A DNA stretch of 64,000 bases from Bagarius yarrelli (GCA_005784505.1 VCAZ01000021.1:3847308-3911307), one strand, 5' to 3'; positions 1-14,580 are shown, numbered from the stretch's first letter. Numbers and translations are program-made. The notes: generated by a model from the letters alone, not told the origin.

Positions 1-1009
1 GAACCATATTCAGGTTTGCCTTTGTTTGGTTTAGCCCTTATCAGGAGCTGCTAGGCTAATCTCCCCTCACAAAGCCCTCCATTTTGTGTTCCTTGCTGCA
101 GATAGTGTTACATGGAGCACAGGGCCAGAGGGCTGTCAAAAAAGCCGGTGATGATTAGCACATTTCCTTTCTCTTCTACGTGCAGATCTACCAACCGACA
201 GTTCGATGATGAGGCTTGATGATGTCATAAAATTTGTCAAATGAGCAACCCGTTGACTTGGTGACTGCATAAATGTTAGCATGTGAAATGAATTCCAGAT
301 CACGCATATACAGACTGTTTGGTAATTATTACCCATGCTTAGACTCACATTTAAGGCTGTCGTTGCTGCTTTTATACCTGAACTTTTTAAGACACTCATT
401 ATGATAATGATCATAATTACTTTTTGGATCTTTATCCTAAAATGTTCTTACTAATGCATGTTATTGGCTTTGCCAGTGAGGGGTGATGGGACATTGTTAA
501 AAGGCCCGGGAGTATTTCCACAAAAAGTGCTGAGGAATTATGATCTGCTGAATGTCGTTAAGCACTTTCGATAATGAACAGTTTAAGGATTTGGAGATCC
601 CCTAAAGAAAAAAAAGGTAGTGAGGAAGGACACTTGTTTGTCTGGGCATATGTGTGTGTGCTGATGTGGAAATGGGTTCCGCTCTGGCAGGCCTCTTCAC
701 AGACAATATTTAGAGGTCTCCAGTGGCCCACGTGGATCTCTCACACACACACACAGACACACTCTTCCTGGACAGAGGGATATAAACGTTGTAGGGGCCA
801 AACTGAGGGGGCCCTGCCCACCACACGTGTCCTCATTGTTCTTCTTAGGAAAAAAAGAGGGAAAAATGAGGGAGGGAGAATTTTTTTTTTCATTTGCAGG
901 AAAGGGAGGGGCTGAGCAGAGCGGCATGTTTCTCATGTTCTGAGCAGGAGTGAGCAAGCGAGTGAGTGAGTTTGGGAAAGAGAGAAAGAGGGCTAACAGG
1001 ATTCTTTCC

Positions 1010-1160
1010 TCCAACTCGAGCGATATACTCAATGTTTACACAGGTGTTTTACGAGCTCGGCCGATTGGGCCGCGTGTTCCGCAACATCGCACTATAAATA
1101 CTCCATCAGACAGACACGTTCTGTACTGACACAGCTGCGGAGCCAAACCGCACAATGCAC
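1010..1160 (+). promoter_or_regulatory. CpG cluster with TATAAATA in nfib intron 2 (candidate antisense promoter or enhancer)
   Basis: A short block unusually rich in CpG for this AT-rich intron. It contains an interrupted GGCC palindrome (GGCCGATTGGGCC, with a CCAAT core on the minus strand) and a plus-strand TATAAATA at 1093-1100. The direction is opposite to nfib. There is no coding frame of note downstream. It could equally be an enhancer with chance promoter motifs. Confidence 0.25.
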
Positions 1161-1221
1161 AAACCTTACAAGTTAATGCACCCTATTATTTTGAAAGATT
1201 GACCTTTCAATAAAAAAAGAA

Positions 1222-1254
1222 ACACACACACACACACACACACATACACACACA
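1222..1254. repeat. (CA)n microsatellite
   Basis: Dinucleotide CA run with one TA interruption. Confidence 0.95.
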
Positions 1255-4200
1255 AATCACTGTTGCTTTCCAGGAAATAATTCTGTAGTTCCTGTGTAAA
1301 TCTATGTGATAACATTTAACAACTTCTTATCTTCATTACTGGGGCCATAAATGGAAACATGCTCACAGGATAAATATAATAATGCAGGACAGTTGGTGTC
1401 GTTTAGCTTGTCCTTACAGCGTTTACGAAAAAACACAGACCATTTCAAAGTTTTAAACGAACCACGTACAATAAATCGCACCTTACTTTTTACCCGCCAG
1501 GCCTTTGAATGACTTCCTATCAGCATATCTTTAGCATAGTTTTATCCGAGATCAAATCTTCAGTGTGCAATTTTACTATCTAATGAGATACATTATTCTG
1601 ATGGCATGAGGAAGAAATATTAGGACCTTAAAGTGAAGCAAACTATTTTGGTGGTCATACTAATTAAGAAAATCTTTCAGATTGCAGGCCATACAGAAGT
1701 CTCATCTTATAACTTGGAGAAAGTGTGAAATAAGTAGTCCCATTAAAAAAAAAAAAAAACAGAATTACACCAAATTACACCAAAACTAAACACAGGTGCA
1801 GAGGCATTGCCTAAGCATATGCATTTCAAATATTCAGATGAAAAATTCTTCCACAGCTCACAAAGTGAAAGTGTCTTTAAGTGCCAAACTTTCCACAATT
1901 TAAAGGGAAGGCAAGCTTTCGGCTGGGCTGCATGACTTGGATGTAGCAGAGACGGAGGTGAGGTGTAGGTCTGGCAGAGATCACTCACAAAGCTCTCGCC
2001 TCTCCTCCATCGAGCAGCCAAAACTACAGCTGTGAGTGGAGCATGCTGAGGTAATTGTTATACATGCTTCACTCTGACACAGATTACAGGAAAATAAAGC
2101 GTGCATGCCAAGCACAACACATCATTTTAACGTCAGTTAGAGTTTGTGTGAACGAAAGTGCATGCCTTTGTGTATGAGAAAGAGAGGGAGAGAGAGAGAA
2201 AGCAAGCGACAGGCTGCCTAAAAAAAATAAGGGACAAACTTCGATAGCGTTTATTCAACCACATTCTCTGGAAAGAATGTCAGGAGGAACAAACACTCTA
2301 CTGTTCTCTTGCTCTTTGGACAGGAAACAGGATTTATACACAAACAAACTATACATTAGCTACAGTTTAACTATCAAAGAATACATATGCATGTGGGGGG
2401 GGGAGTATGCGTGTGCTGACCGGGCTGGGTCTTCTGAGGTGAATTAAAAGTATTTAGGTCATTAGAGCTTCGACTTTAGAGCCAAGTGAGCTACAGCCGG
2501 AGGGAAGCAGAGCAAGAGGCCCCGAGCAGGGGAGGCTATCATGTACTGTATATACATCCTGCACCAGTCTGAGCACATACTCACACACTCTTACGACTAA
2601 CACCTCCGCCGCTTTTCGATCGCACACACCATAAATATGACTGTTACAGCCTTAATGATCCGCACGTAATGCATAAAGCTTTAACACCTTAACACATGGT
2701 GAGAAATACAGGTAAAACACTTCCTCTATTCGCTATACATTAAAGCCCTGAAGGTATAATGCATAATATTTGACATCTGGAAGTAAGAACTTACTGAGTG
2801 TAACTTTAATCGCTGACAATTCAGGAAGTCGCCTATATATACATATAGATATTAGATATAGATATATCAATAAATATATCTATGAATTATATAATAAAAA
2901 TATATAAATAAATGTGACTTTCGCAGTTGATGGACAGGACTTTGTATTTGTAATTGAAATACTTTTGGTTCGATGTGTCTACGTGTCTGAATCACTCCTG
3001 TCTGGATCGTTTTCCTCACAGTAGCTTGGCTTGTCCCTTATCTCTCCCTCCTCACTCCCCACCTTAACAACTACTTTTCTTAGGGGGTACTTATAATAAC
3101 CACCGCACAAAGTTTCTTGTTTTTTTACCTCTTATTCTCTCTCTCTTTCTCTCTCTCTTTCTCATACACACTCACACGTACACCCGCATGCACTTTAAGA
3201 ACTCTTTATGAAGACCTACTGCCTTATACAAACACAGTCAGGTTCTATTGAGGTCTTTGAGCCAGGCACTAAACAAAAGTAAGTGTTCATCTGCAGCCAT
3301 GTGTGTGTGTGTGTGTATGTGTTTCTCACAGGCGGTGTGTGTAAAATCCAATTATGAAGGCCATGGCATTAACATTCCTGCAGTCTGGCAGGTGACAGCA
3401 AAGTCCTTTCAGTGCATAGGAGGGCTGCGGCTTGACCAAAAGCCGCAATGAAGACAGAGACACTGAAGGCGGTAGTCCCTCGGGAGTGCGTTCACAAACA
3501 CTAGACTATTCTTAAAGGGTTTAAAGCCTTTTTTTTAGTGAGGGTATTAGACACTGTCTGAAGCACCGAGTTGCTTGAAAGCTAGAGGGTGAGAACATGT
3601 TTCTGATACTCTTGAGGAAATAAGAGAGGATGTGTGCATTACATGAGTAGACTCCCACAGTTAACTATAACAGAGTCAGCTACATTCTATTGTTCATTAA
3701 TTCTGGCTTTACAGAGACGCAAACGCAAGTTGAAGTTGAGTTTATAAATTATTTAATATATGGAGTATTTGATCCAGAGCATTAGTTTAGTAAAGACATT
3801 CTCTTGCCTATAATTAAAATAAATGATAGCTATAAAACACTTAATATTGACGTTATAAAATGAAACCACTGTCTGGTAGAGTAAATAACATTGATTACCT
3901 TGTTACAATGGCACCCGATATATTAAGCCGCAAGTAAACAGTTAAATCTCAAAATAGATCTGGTTAAATGACTGAGGCAAATCACATCTTGTGAGGTGTT
4001 TCTGGCATGCGGTGATTAGTACCCGACAAAAGTGGCCTAAGGAAGGACAACTACTGAACCATCAGCAGGGTCAAAGGCACCCAGGGCTCGTTGATTAGCC
4101 CCATCTGGTCTTCAAGCAATGGAAGAAGGTGGTCTGCTCTGGTGAGTCATAGGTTTCGCATAATATGGAGGGCCATTTGTGTGCATTGTGTTTACCTGGG

Positions 4201-7200
4201 AAAGAAGTAGTGTGGGAAGATGGAGGTTTGAAGCTCTGGGAAAAACATTATTGTACACCTACCAATAGACTTACCCAATAACAAATGGAAAAATTAACTT
4301 TAGGGCTCAAAAATGTGTCTTCTAAATTCCCAAGATCTCAATCTGATTGATCATCAATGGGATGCGCCTAATTTAGTCTAATTTATAAAGGCTCCTCCCA
4401 TTGAGTCTATGCCACAACACAGTATAAGGCAGTATAAGTTTTAATAATATGACTGGTCGGTACATATAAAATAGCACTGCACATTAAAAAATTGTTACAT
4501 AATTTAAAAACGAATATTAAAATTCTCTCCAGCGGTTTATGCACTTCCATAATCCCTTCTTTTCCCAAACACAAAAGTGACCCACAGGTGTAAATACACT
4601 CACAGTGATCAGATATCCTTGGAGGATGCCAGACAAGCAACGTTGGCCTGTGTTATTATGCAGGTGGCGAGTATCTCTTACTGTCTGTGTGTGTGTTCGT
4701 GTGTGTGTGTTAGTGAGCACCTTACTAAGCTACTGTGATAACTGATCTAGGACCTGAGACCTGAGAGCAACCACCAGGCAAACCACACAACTACCTCTTT
4801 ATCTAAAAAAAAAAAAAACCCACAACTCCAGCTTTTTTTTTTCTTTTACATCTTTGACAAAATAGATATTTAAAAACACTGTCTCTTTTTTGTAAGTATA
4901 CTGAATAGAAAAGGTACTGGAAAAAAATAAGGGAAAAAAGGCTAGAAGGCATGCCAAGTGGTCCTCAAGTTACCTAAACTTTCTTAAGGGCACGGCAGAT
5001 CCACTTACCCCCTACTTCTCTCCTTCTAGCTGGATTTTATTTCATCAGTTGATTAATCCTTATTAAAAGAGGAGAGGGAATGACGTGGTTATAATACAGG
5101 TCCTCTATTCTTTACCCTATCATAGTATCTCACTGATAGTGTATAACCTGATCCATGTAGCCTTTTTTTCCAAAAATCATGGAATTTAGTGAAAGACATA
5201 GAAAATGTAATATTCCTTTTTACGTAAGAAAATGTACATTATTTTACACTAATGTAAGTGTTTCTGGTCTTTAAAAAACACTCATACAGTAGGTAATCTG
5301 GCCTGGAGTGTGTGTGTGTGACTTTGTTGTAAATTGACCGGGTAATCTTTATTCTTGCCAGTGTTGGTCAGGACTACCCCAGACTCTTTCCAAGTCTTGT
5401 GTTGTTGTTTCTCTTTCTCCGCCTCTCACTCTGATGTTCTGGGCAGGAACTTTGTGGCTTTGTCCACGAGCTAAGATTCACAGCCAAGCTTAATCATTCT
5501 TGGATGTAACGGAAACAAATCCTAGCTATTTTTTTTTATTCAGAGGCTTTCCTTATTCCATGCCTGGCACATAACACCACTTTTTTTATTACCATATACT
5601 CTCCATTCTCTTATTTGCAGTGATGATTATATTAGGCTTAAGAAAACTTGCCCAAAATCTTAGTGAACCTTAACCTGCTAACTTTAATAGACTATAAAAT
5701 GTTGTATGTTTTTTCTGCTTGTACTATAAATCCAATTCTGCTGCAATTCTGGACAAATTAAAGGAATTTATGTACGCCTTTTAAGCCTAGTCACGTTATG
5801 CAAATCTGTTTGAATTGATGGAGTTGAGGCATAGATAAGTGAAGCATACGGCTTAAGAAATAGGAGGCCATTAGTCTCATGAAGAGTGTGTATTCATTTG
5901 AGTGGAGTCCAGCTGACAGTGACCACTGCAACATGCACTTCATCATTTCAAACCCAGTGGGAATGTAGCCCCTGACAGGCCACTTCCCTCCACACATTCA
6001 TCCCAGCCAGCCACTGCAATGTATTTTTCTGTTGGGGGGTTGGGGGTTGTACACACACATGCACATATTTATACTGTATTTGCTGTAAACCGCTACCTCT
6101 CACTTGCTCGGCCAGCAGGAGTTGAAGCAGGTTGGCTGGTTGTGGATTACAGTTCGACAGTGGCCCATTGTTAATTGGGCGCCATGTGTGAAAGAACAGA
6201 GAGATTAGTTTGTACAGCTGCTGCCATTTGTCATAACTGCCCTTAACAAGACACACATGGTGAGCCTGGTTTGAGCCTCTCCAGCGTCAAGCTCCTGCTT
6301 TCACACTGCCAGATACTTTAGCATAAGCAGATGAAGATGTTTTAATAAAAACAAACAGCTCTGATTTCTCTTTCTACCCTCAGTCCCCTCATCCAAAAAC
6401 ACCAAGCACTCTCTGTATTTCATTTGTTCAGTGTTTTAGGGCTGTACGACTAAAGGCCACTGTGCACATGCTGTTTAATCAAGGACAGACGAGTTCACAT
6501 GGCCAATTTTCTAAACAAACAAGTGCTACTCTGAGGCAACTTGCACACAGAGTCTGAAAATACTTTTTTTCTTCGAAAAAGGCAACACTTTTAAAATAAA
6601 ATACTTATAACTTAAAAAAACACTTTAAAGTCATTAAAATGTCTGTCAGACCAGAAAGATCTTTAAATTGTATAAAACTAAAAAAAAAATGGAAAAACAG
6701 CAGAATACTTTCTTCCAAAAAATCTTTAACTTGCGTTTTCTTTTTCTCTAAATATTAAACTACATCAGTATCATACAGTTGCAGTTTAAACACACATCTG
6801 AAATATTTCAAAGGTGGGACATTTTAATGGAAAGGACACCAGCTTATGCACCAGAATATGCACCTTTTTTTTTACCAAACCTCAAACAAATAAATAAAAG
6901 TCATCCATTTACAGTATGTCTGTTTATGCCTTAGACCAATTAAAAAAAAAGAAAAAAAAAAAGAAAAGAAATTCTCTTTTAAAACATTTAGCACACTAAG
7001 TCAGAGCTTTACGCTAGCACACAGTGTAACAGCCTAGCAATTTCCCTTTCTAAATTTCCCTCTCTAAGTGAATATCTTTAGCCAGACTGATAACGCTGTC
7101 TTGACCTTAACTTGAGCCGCAATCAGCATTTTCAGGCCACATCTCTTCCAATTAGTCCTAAGTGCATTAAAATGTGACAGCTCTCTAGGGTTAGCGATAA

Positions 7201-10077
7201 AGGCTAATCTGTCAGGCAGCTTTTGGTCAAGGGGCCTGATCCCAATCTACGGCTTTTCAGCTATCTGCTATACAGGAAGAACACAGTACGACTCCCTCTA
7301 GACTAGTCTAGACTTCAGTCTAGACTCCTATTTTTCTCGGTTTTCTTTCGATAAAGCTCATTGCCAACTCGTTCTTTCTCACCACACACAATAGTTGTGT
7401 GTTTTTAGATTTCACACCTCTGAAAAAAGGCAATCTCGTTCACAGCATCTACCCCGCTGTCCCAGGAGCATATACACACACTTGTTTTGGGTTTAAGTTT
7501 TAGCAATAGTGTACATGATATGTGAATATAAGGGAAAGGTGAGCTTTGCTCTCTTTGGTAAAACAATTGTGAACTTTCCTCTAATCCCTCTTTCCCCAGG
7601 ATCAAAGGTTGACTGTCTGACACAACGATATAAAATATACACAACTCTGCAGACTATTTAGAATCAATTAATGAATTACAGGAAATAGCAGGTCCTATTT
7701 GAGTGTGTTGTGATTGAGGATAAATGTGCTAACGGCACTCTGAGAGAAAGCAGACATTCACCAGCCAGCCCTCAATTCCAACCCATCTTAAATTCAACTT
7801 CATCCTTTTGCTAGAAACTTTCTTTTCCACCCCGACACCCAGACTTAACCAAAGCTACTAATCAGGGGTTTAGCTGTAAAATAGCGATTACGCTGCTTTG
7901 CCAATATGGACGCAAAAAGAAGTACAGGCTTTAATCACTTAACCAGCATTCACATAGCGGTAACGGCGCTTTTTCTAGAAATGCTACTTTAACTATTCTA
8001 TGTTGATAGGTTATTATTTTGGGAGCAACGCATAATGTTATTACAGGTTTAGGGTCTGTGCACATGTAACTGTTCTAATTACAATCTTCACTGGATTAGG
8101 GACCGTAATTGAAATGTGCACCCTTAAAAATACACTCACACTACAGACAGATGCTGTGGTTAACCCAGAGTGCATGTTTGATTTCGTTTAAATGCAGGCT
8201 TTGGTAGGCCTGAATGAGCAAAGTGAGCAATTGTGTATTCGTGTGGGTGTGGTTGTCTATTCGAGCAGGTTTATACTCTGTAAAAGACACAGGGGCACAT
8301 GGAGACAGGACAGAAGGGGGTATAGAAATCAGATTCCTAGAGATTTTTAGGACAGGCCAATTTGAGAAGAATTCCAGAAATCTGGAAACAATGTATATCC
8401 TTTCCACGTAGGCATTCGTTACAAGGGCCCCACACAGCCGCCAAGGCTAGCTTTCGTTGGCAGCTTCATTACAGTAAGCTTTGACCAGAATATACTTAAT
8501 ATACTTAGAGACAAGGAGCATACTCAATTTCTCGCCAATTCCATGGCCAAATCGATTGCCCTTTTTTTGTTCTATTCTTTGTTGTATTTCCATTCAACCC
8601 TACTTTTTCTTGTTTTTAAAAATGATCCACAGCCCTATTAAAGGGCTGTTTTTGAAGATCTAGCACGTTTTCATAACGAGGCATGCTACATAGTTCATGT
8701 ATAAAATGTAATAGTTTTCGCGAAGGTTTTTAATAAAAGACTTATGTTAAATTTCTATTTATCATTTAAAACCAAGTTCTTATAGGCCCAATATATTTTT
8801 TAAAGCTTTAGGCATCCCTGGAAACATCTTAAACAATCGCCGCCAGATAAAGTACATCCCCTGGTCTAAAACTCTGCATTTTATAGCTTTGTATTACTTG
8901 TCCCCTTTCAGACAGACTTTTATCTGTCAAGACAGCCCTTCATGTGTGCGTTTAACTCTGGGCCGTCTGTCTCAACAGTGGGAGGTACTGTACCAGACCA
9001 GACAAAAGAGGAGGCGGCCATCACTCTGGGGCCTGTCTGCCCTGAAAAAACTTTTGCATTGGGCAGAGGGGGGAAAAGTCACAGTCTCCCTTAGCAACCT
9101 CCTCAATTGTCTCTGACCCTCTCTGGCAGCCATTCATTCGCTGTCCCCCTCGTTAAAAATGCCTGTTGGCGTGGAGACGTGCAAGACACCAGTCATTCCA
9201 CACTAAAGGAATTCAGACCTTTTCTCTCTTTCTCCAGTTCTCTCTTTCTGAGCATACCTGCATTCGATATATCTGTACCTCGCTTACTTACTCTGTCAGA
9301 TTTCTGCTTTTTCGAACTCCAAAATCTTTATAGTTTATAGGCCATGTTCATAGCTGCATGAGAGAGGAAAGCTATGTTATGGCAGCTGGTGACAGTAAAT
9401 GCTGTAGTGGTGGTGGTGATGCTGGTGAGACAAGACCCAGACACCCCGTACAGTGAGCTATAGAAAAAGACGATGAACCCATCAGTCTTCCCTTAAGGGA
9501 GGCGTGGGAGGCAAGGGAAGGGGAAAGGGGATCTGTTGATGCTCTTTGCTCAGCAGGGCTCTGGAGAGCAGCAGTGCGTCCTGCGTTCTGCGCTGATGAC
9601 GTGAAACTCCAGGAAAGTGAATACTGAAAATACAAGATAAAGCTTTTGAAAGGAAGAAAAAAAAAGGAGCATGTTTGCCTGTGACGTGACCTCTACGTGA
9701 TTTTGCATGGATATTTTCAGTCATAATTTTCCAGTCCATTGGACTATTTCTTCCCTCGACTAAGGGTTCAAATCTTTCTTACTGAGTCTCTCACAACGAT
9801 TAGAAGTCAAACTAACTAACTTGCGTGATGTTTAAACAAGTCAATGTCATTCTGAAAGGTGATATGCTGCAGTCCTGGAAAAATTTGCCATGTTGAAAGT
9901 GTTTGAGTTGGACATGAAATAAAATGGCAGGTGCCATGAGATGGGGAGAGACGCACTGTGATTGAGAGGCTACTGGGGGAAACATCGGATGGCAGGAACG
10001 CAACAGCATCAGTCCACACAGACGTAACATACTGGTAAAAAATAGGTCAGCACATAAAAGACACTGGGGACCATGGG

Positions 10078-10620
10078 ACACTGGAGGGGGAAACTGAGGG
10101 AAAACGAACAAGGAGAGGAAAAGAACAGAAGGCAGGGAACATAGAAAGAAAGAACAGAAAAGACAAAGGGGACCAAATGAAGGTCTTTCTGGAGGGTGGG
10201 GACTATAGGCAAAAATTCCTAAAGCGAGGACAAAGAATTCCTAAGGGAAAAAAAGAAGAGAGACACTGAGCGAAAGAATACGAAACTGTAGGCAAAAAAA
10301 AAAAAACTGTAAAAAAAAAAGAAGAGAGACCAGAAAAGGGGAGGTGAAAAAGAAAGAGAAAAAAACGAAAAAAGCAAAAGGAGAAAAAAGAGGGAAGAGA
10401 AAAAAAACCAGAGAAAAGAAAAGAAAAAAAAAAAAAGAAGCAGTATGTGAAAGTAAAAATAAAGTGAGTACCAGTGAGCATGGAAATAGGAACAGAGGAG
10501 AACCAGCAAAAGAGGGCCCCAGGAAGAAAAAGAGAGAAAATAAGGGGAAGGCAGGAGTTTAAAAATCAATAAAAAAAGGCCGGAGACGAGGGGAAGGAGC
10601 TCGAAAGGATGAGAGAGTAA
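10078..10620. repeat. Long A/G-rich polypurine tract
   Basis: About 540 bp in which the plus strand is overwhelmingly A and G, with the purest part at 10310-10440 (runs such as GAAAAAAGAGGGAAGAGAAA). Open frames on the minus strand here read as Ser/Phe/Leu low-complexity sequence and are not genes. On the nfib sense strand the tract is polypyrimidine. Such tracts can form triplex (H-DNA). Confidence 0.8.
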
Positions 10621-11806
10621 GGAGAATGTGTTCGAGGGTTGAGCGTGACGGAGTAGTCATCGCAGGCCGTGGCAGAATACTAATCAGCAGCCCTGTTTTA
10701 AAGCAAAGGCCGTACCGCCTGCTCAGCACAAACACAAATCTTCCCCAAATGACCTTCAGTGTCCTCAGCAGCAGTTATTCCAGTCTGGGATGATGGTGCA
10801 GGATCAGAAGTTGGATCAGAAAAGCGAAGCGATCGAACTAAAATGTTGTATGCAAAAAATATGCACGTTTTCAATGGAACTATTTTAGCACGATTGCCAA
10901 TTTTGCAATACAAGATTCTTTATATTAACATATCATTGTATCTTAGACTTTTAGCTGTTCTTTTGTGTTAAATCTACAATAAGAAAACAGGCAGGAATGA
11001 TTAAATGGCTGACCTTAGATAGTGAACTGTTAATACACAAAACCAAAAGCTTTGGTTCATTTTTTTTGCCCTTGAGAAAAATTTTAAGACCTATTGTGTT
11101 GCTATAGCATTTGTGTCTCAGTCTCAATGCTCAGACACTAGCAACTAGCAAAAGAAAAAAAGGAACAAAGCTCAGGTCTATAGCAAAGCTCTCTTTTCAT
11201 ACCAATCCATTGCAGAGAGTGAAACCTGGGCAAATGTCTGTTTTTTTTGCTGATTTTTTAATGGTTAAGCCTAAAGAAACTGCACACACACAAGAACTGC
11301 CGGCTGAGATTATCATTTGGACTGAAGTTGTAGTGGCAAATCCCCCTCCCTTTCTCTCTTTATGTTTAATGTGGTGGTACACCAGTGTACTAAAACATCA
11401 AACAGAAGCAATTGCCTTTCATTCCCACAACTAAAACCAAGTCGTGTGCTGTTGCTGCCAATTCAGTCAAAAAAAAAAAACGTGTCGAGGGTGGGGACAC
11501 ACAGAGTGGAAAAGAGGCAGAAAACCATCTGTATTGGTTTTAGGACCAAGTCAGTAGCTGCAGGCCTACAAATGGTTCGACCACACGTTTTTTTTTTTTT
11601 TTTTTCTCCGAACGGATAGCCTTACAACCACTGCAGCCACAACGGCTCACTGGAAACAATTAGCTGACAAACAAATAAATTGCTAAACAAAAACAAATGC
11701 CACCGATTTGAAGGCGTCGCTTATGCTTGTGTACCGTTAACGGTTTTTAATGCAAGCTGCTGTCAGTGCTCCAAAGTCCAAACCGTCTCTTCTGTGGATC
11801 GGAGTA

Positions 11807-11807
<1 letters not shown>

Positions 11808-11837
<30 letters not shown>
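11808..11837. repeat. (TG)n microsatellite
   Basis: Perfect GT/TG run in nfib intron 2. Confidence 0.95.
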
Positions 11838-11932
11838 CTAGAGCAGCTGTCCCTTTGGACGAGATTCTGACTGTGGTGTAAGACTGGCATTCTAGGTCTG
11901 GAACAGCACAAGTTAAATTGCTGCTACAAGTG

Positions 11933-11937
<5 letters not shown>

Positions 11938-11973
<36 letters not shown>
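11938..11973. repeat. (GA)n microsatellite
   Basis: Perfect GA run followed by GAAA units, 100 bp from the TG repeat. Confidence 0.95.
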
Positions 11974-11977
<4 letters not shown>

Positions 11978-14479
11978 AAGAATGAGAGTTAAGAAGTACT
12001 TAGTCATAGGCAGAGGTGGTGACCTGGAAGTCAGTGTGGTTAGACCTGACACTACCACAGACTCAGCCATCTGGAACACTAGGCCAGCTGTAACACTTTC
12101 CCCGAAGAGCTAAATACAGTCTACCATCACCACACACACAAGGTGGAGTTTTACAAGCATCTTGCCCTACGTGAGGAGAAGACTATTGCTTGCTGAACCA
12201 CACGTGTAGAGGTCACGGGAGGCGTTGTAGGGGAAGCTCTGAGTGCACCCTCAATCCCTCCACACAATCCTCTAGACTGCTCCCGCATTGCGCCGGCCTC
12301 CTGTGTGTTTTCACAGATCCGTTGTGCTCGATTTAACTTCACAGGACACCCACGGCATCTTTTAACCGAGGACTTGACACAGAGGCCAAAAGCTAAGTCG
12401 CACGCTCGTAAACCAGGCATCCTCAACACAGTCAAGAAATTGGAAATAATCTGCAATGGACAGTGCACTGATAAAATGCTTGCAACTGAATGAAATATAA
12501 TAAACAATTGTATTACCAAATACTAAATGGATTTCATTATAAATATTTGCACAGGAATTTATGCATATGTATATTTTAACTGTCAAATGGATGATGGCCA
12601 TGAAATAATAAGCAAAAATGTTCATCGAGCCCAGTTGAAAGCAGAAGGAAAATGACCAAATATCCATAACAAACACTGTGCAAAAAATTTTTAAATATTT
12701 ATGAAAAGTAAAAGCCAGGATTTCATTTCCAAAGTAAAAAGAAATTTGAAATTTTAATAAAGAAAAAAATCTGCCTTATAATAAGCATACGTCTACTTAA
12801 ATTAATGTTTGTTTCAATATAAATTCACTGATTCTTTTTTGAAGGCAAATCCATATTAGTGTTTCTTTATTGTTATGTTTGCGTTCAGCAACTGAAAGCT
12901 TAATATTAATGCGCTTCCCGTTTCCATGCCAACTTGTTATGAGTTATGAAATGATGTCAGTGTGAAATGTTCCTTTGCTTCACACGTCCTGGCTTGACTC
13001 GTAGGACGAGTAAAAGAAAAGCTTATTGAATTTTTTTTGGGAAAGATGATTACATGCTTTAATAATAACGCGCCAGTGTTCGGTAAGCTGGAAAACAGTT
13101 TGGGATAAATACATTGTGTGTCTGAGCCAAAATTATAAGAAGTACAAAAAAAAGTTCTGTTTATTGAAATCCACAGTGATGCACGGATATTTTTTTAATG
13201 TTGATAGAACATTACTTTTCTAAAGAAAGGAGACTAAACAGAACACATGCTGCTTACTGAGTCTGCCACAATGGGCACAGATACATTGGGCTCAGTGAGG
13301 CACAGAGGATGGACATGGCATGATGCCTGCCGCCTAATGTACCAGTCCTTCCTGCTATTCTCCCTACCCCAATACTAAACTGCCCATTCACCATAGTACT
13401 GCCACACAGTCCAGAGAGCTTGGTGTAATTCACAAAAACCAAGGGCATGATGCCCAGTGGTGCCTTCTGTGCCATGTGGCTCAGGGTAACGTTCAAACTA
13501 TCACTAGCGACAGCCCTGAGTATCAAAATGGCACATAATACCAGGCTTAACTAGCTGTGGTAACAAGTTTATGTTATGAGGTAGACCGCTTGCAAATTAG
13601 TTGCCCGGTTCAAACAATATAACAAAATCCACAGCTGCTACCATGCTAAAAAAACGACTTTTACCGACGCCAATAATTTGCAAACACAAACCGTAAAATT
13701 CTGTTTGAGAAGCAATTTTTTTGTGATATTGTTAAGTAAAAACACATCAGGTCGAACTGTAAAAAATCACAATGGTTATCATTCTATTGGCGTCAAAAAC
13801 TTTCCTCGATTTCCACTGCATTGCAGATGCCAGCTAACGAATCAAAGGCATGCAAGCAGACAAAGAGGATTTTATGCCAACCGCCATTCCTCCATCACTG
13901 GCACTCTCCATGCCATTCTCAGAGCACAACACATACAAAATGGCCGCCCTGAATATGCTGCTATTAAGCAAGGGCATTAGATTATTCGGAGATAGGCACA
14001 GGGTTCAGAGATCATTATTCAATGACCACTTTTATTAAACAGCTGATAGTCTCTTACGATCACAAAATAAAACAGTTTATCAATTAAGAAAATATTAATT
14101 TTTAGAATTATTAAATGTTAATTAAAGGGTTTTCTCTTAACTAAAATAATCACATTTTCGATTTACATCTATGTCAGAGAACTTTTTCAGATGTAATTCA
14201 TGAAAGGGAAGGGGCTTTTTGCAAATATTGTTTGCATATAATATTGATGCTAAAAAAAGCTGTTTTAAATTATGCAGAAAACAAATACACATTTTACTGC
14301 AATTGGTGTAAAACTGTGACATTTTTTTTCTTTTTGGCACAAAATCTACTGAATTGTATCTCCCAGGTCAAACCAATATAAGAGATTTAGGCCACGGGTG
14401 AGTGTCAACGGTCGAACGCACGTCGTCCTACAAATACATCAAGAAGGTAGAGTGAATGGCCAACAAAATAAAAAAGGGG

Positions 14480-14580
14480 GAACCATGGTGCCAAGTTGGC
14501 ACACCATTGAAAAATTCTGGCATGCTAATTAGCCATTCTGCTAACGGCCTGTCAGAGCAAGGGATTTTAGGTCGGCAGGG
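14480..14580. promoter_or_regulatory. Regulatory-looking block with NFI half-site palindrome and TAATTA
   Basis: Contains the perfect 15-bp palindrome GTGCCAA-G-TTGGCAC (14489-14503), i.e. two NFI half-sites pointing outward. About 20 bp downstream is a GCATGCTAATTAGCC homeodomain-type core. The style is typical of conserved enhancers near developmental regulators, but conservation is not shown here. Confidence 0.3.

Noticed and set aside
10203..10569. Phe/Ser/Leu-rich frames on the minus strand
   Set aside because: Translation of the polypurine tract; low complexity.
13254..13526. 90-codon minus-strand frame in nfib intron 2
   Set aside because: No NFI or other family similarity and no splice signals at fitting phases.
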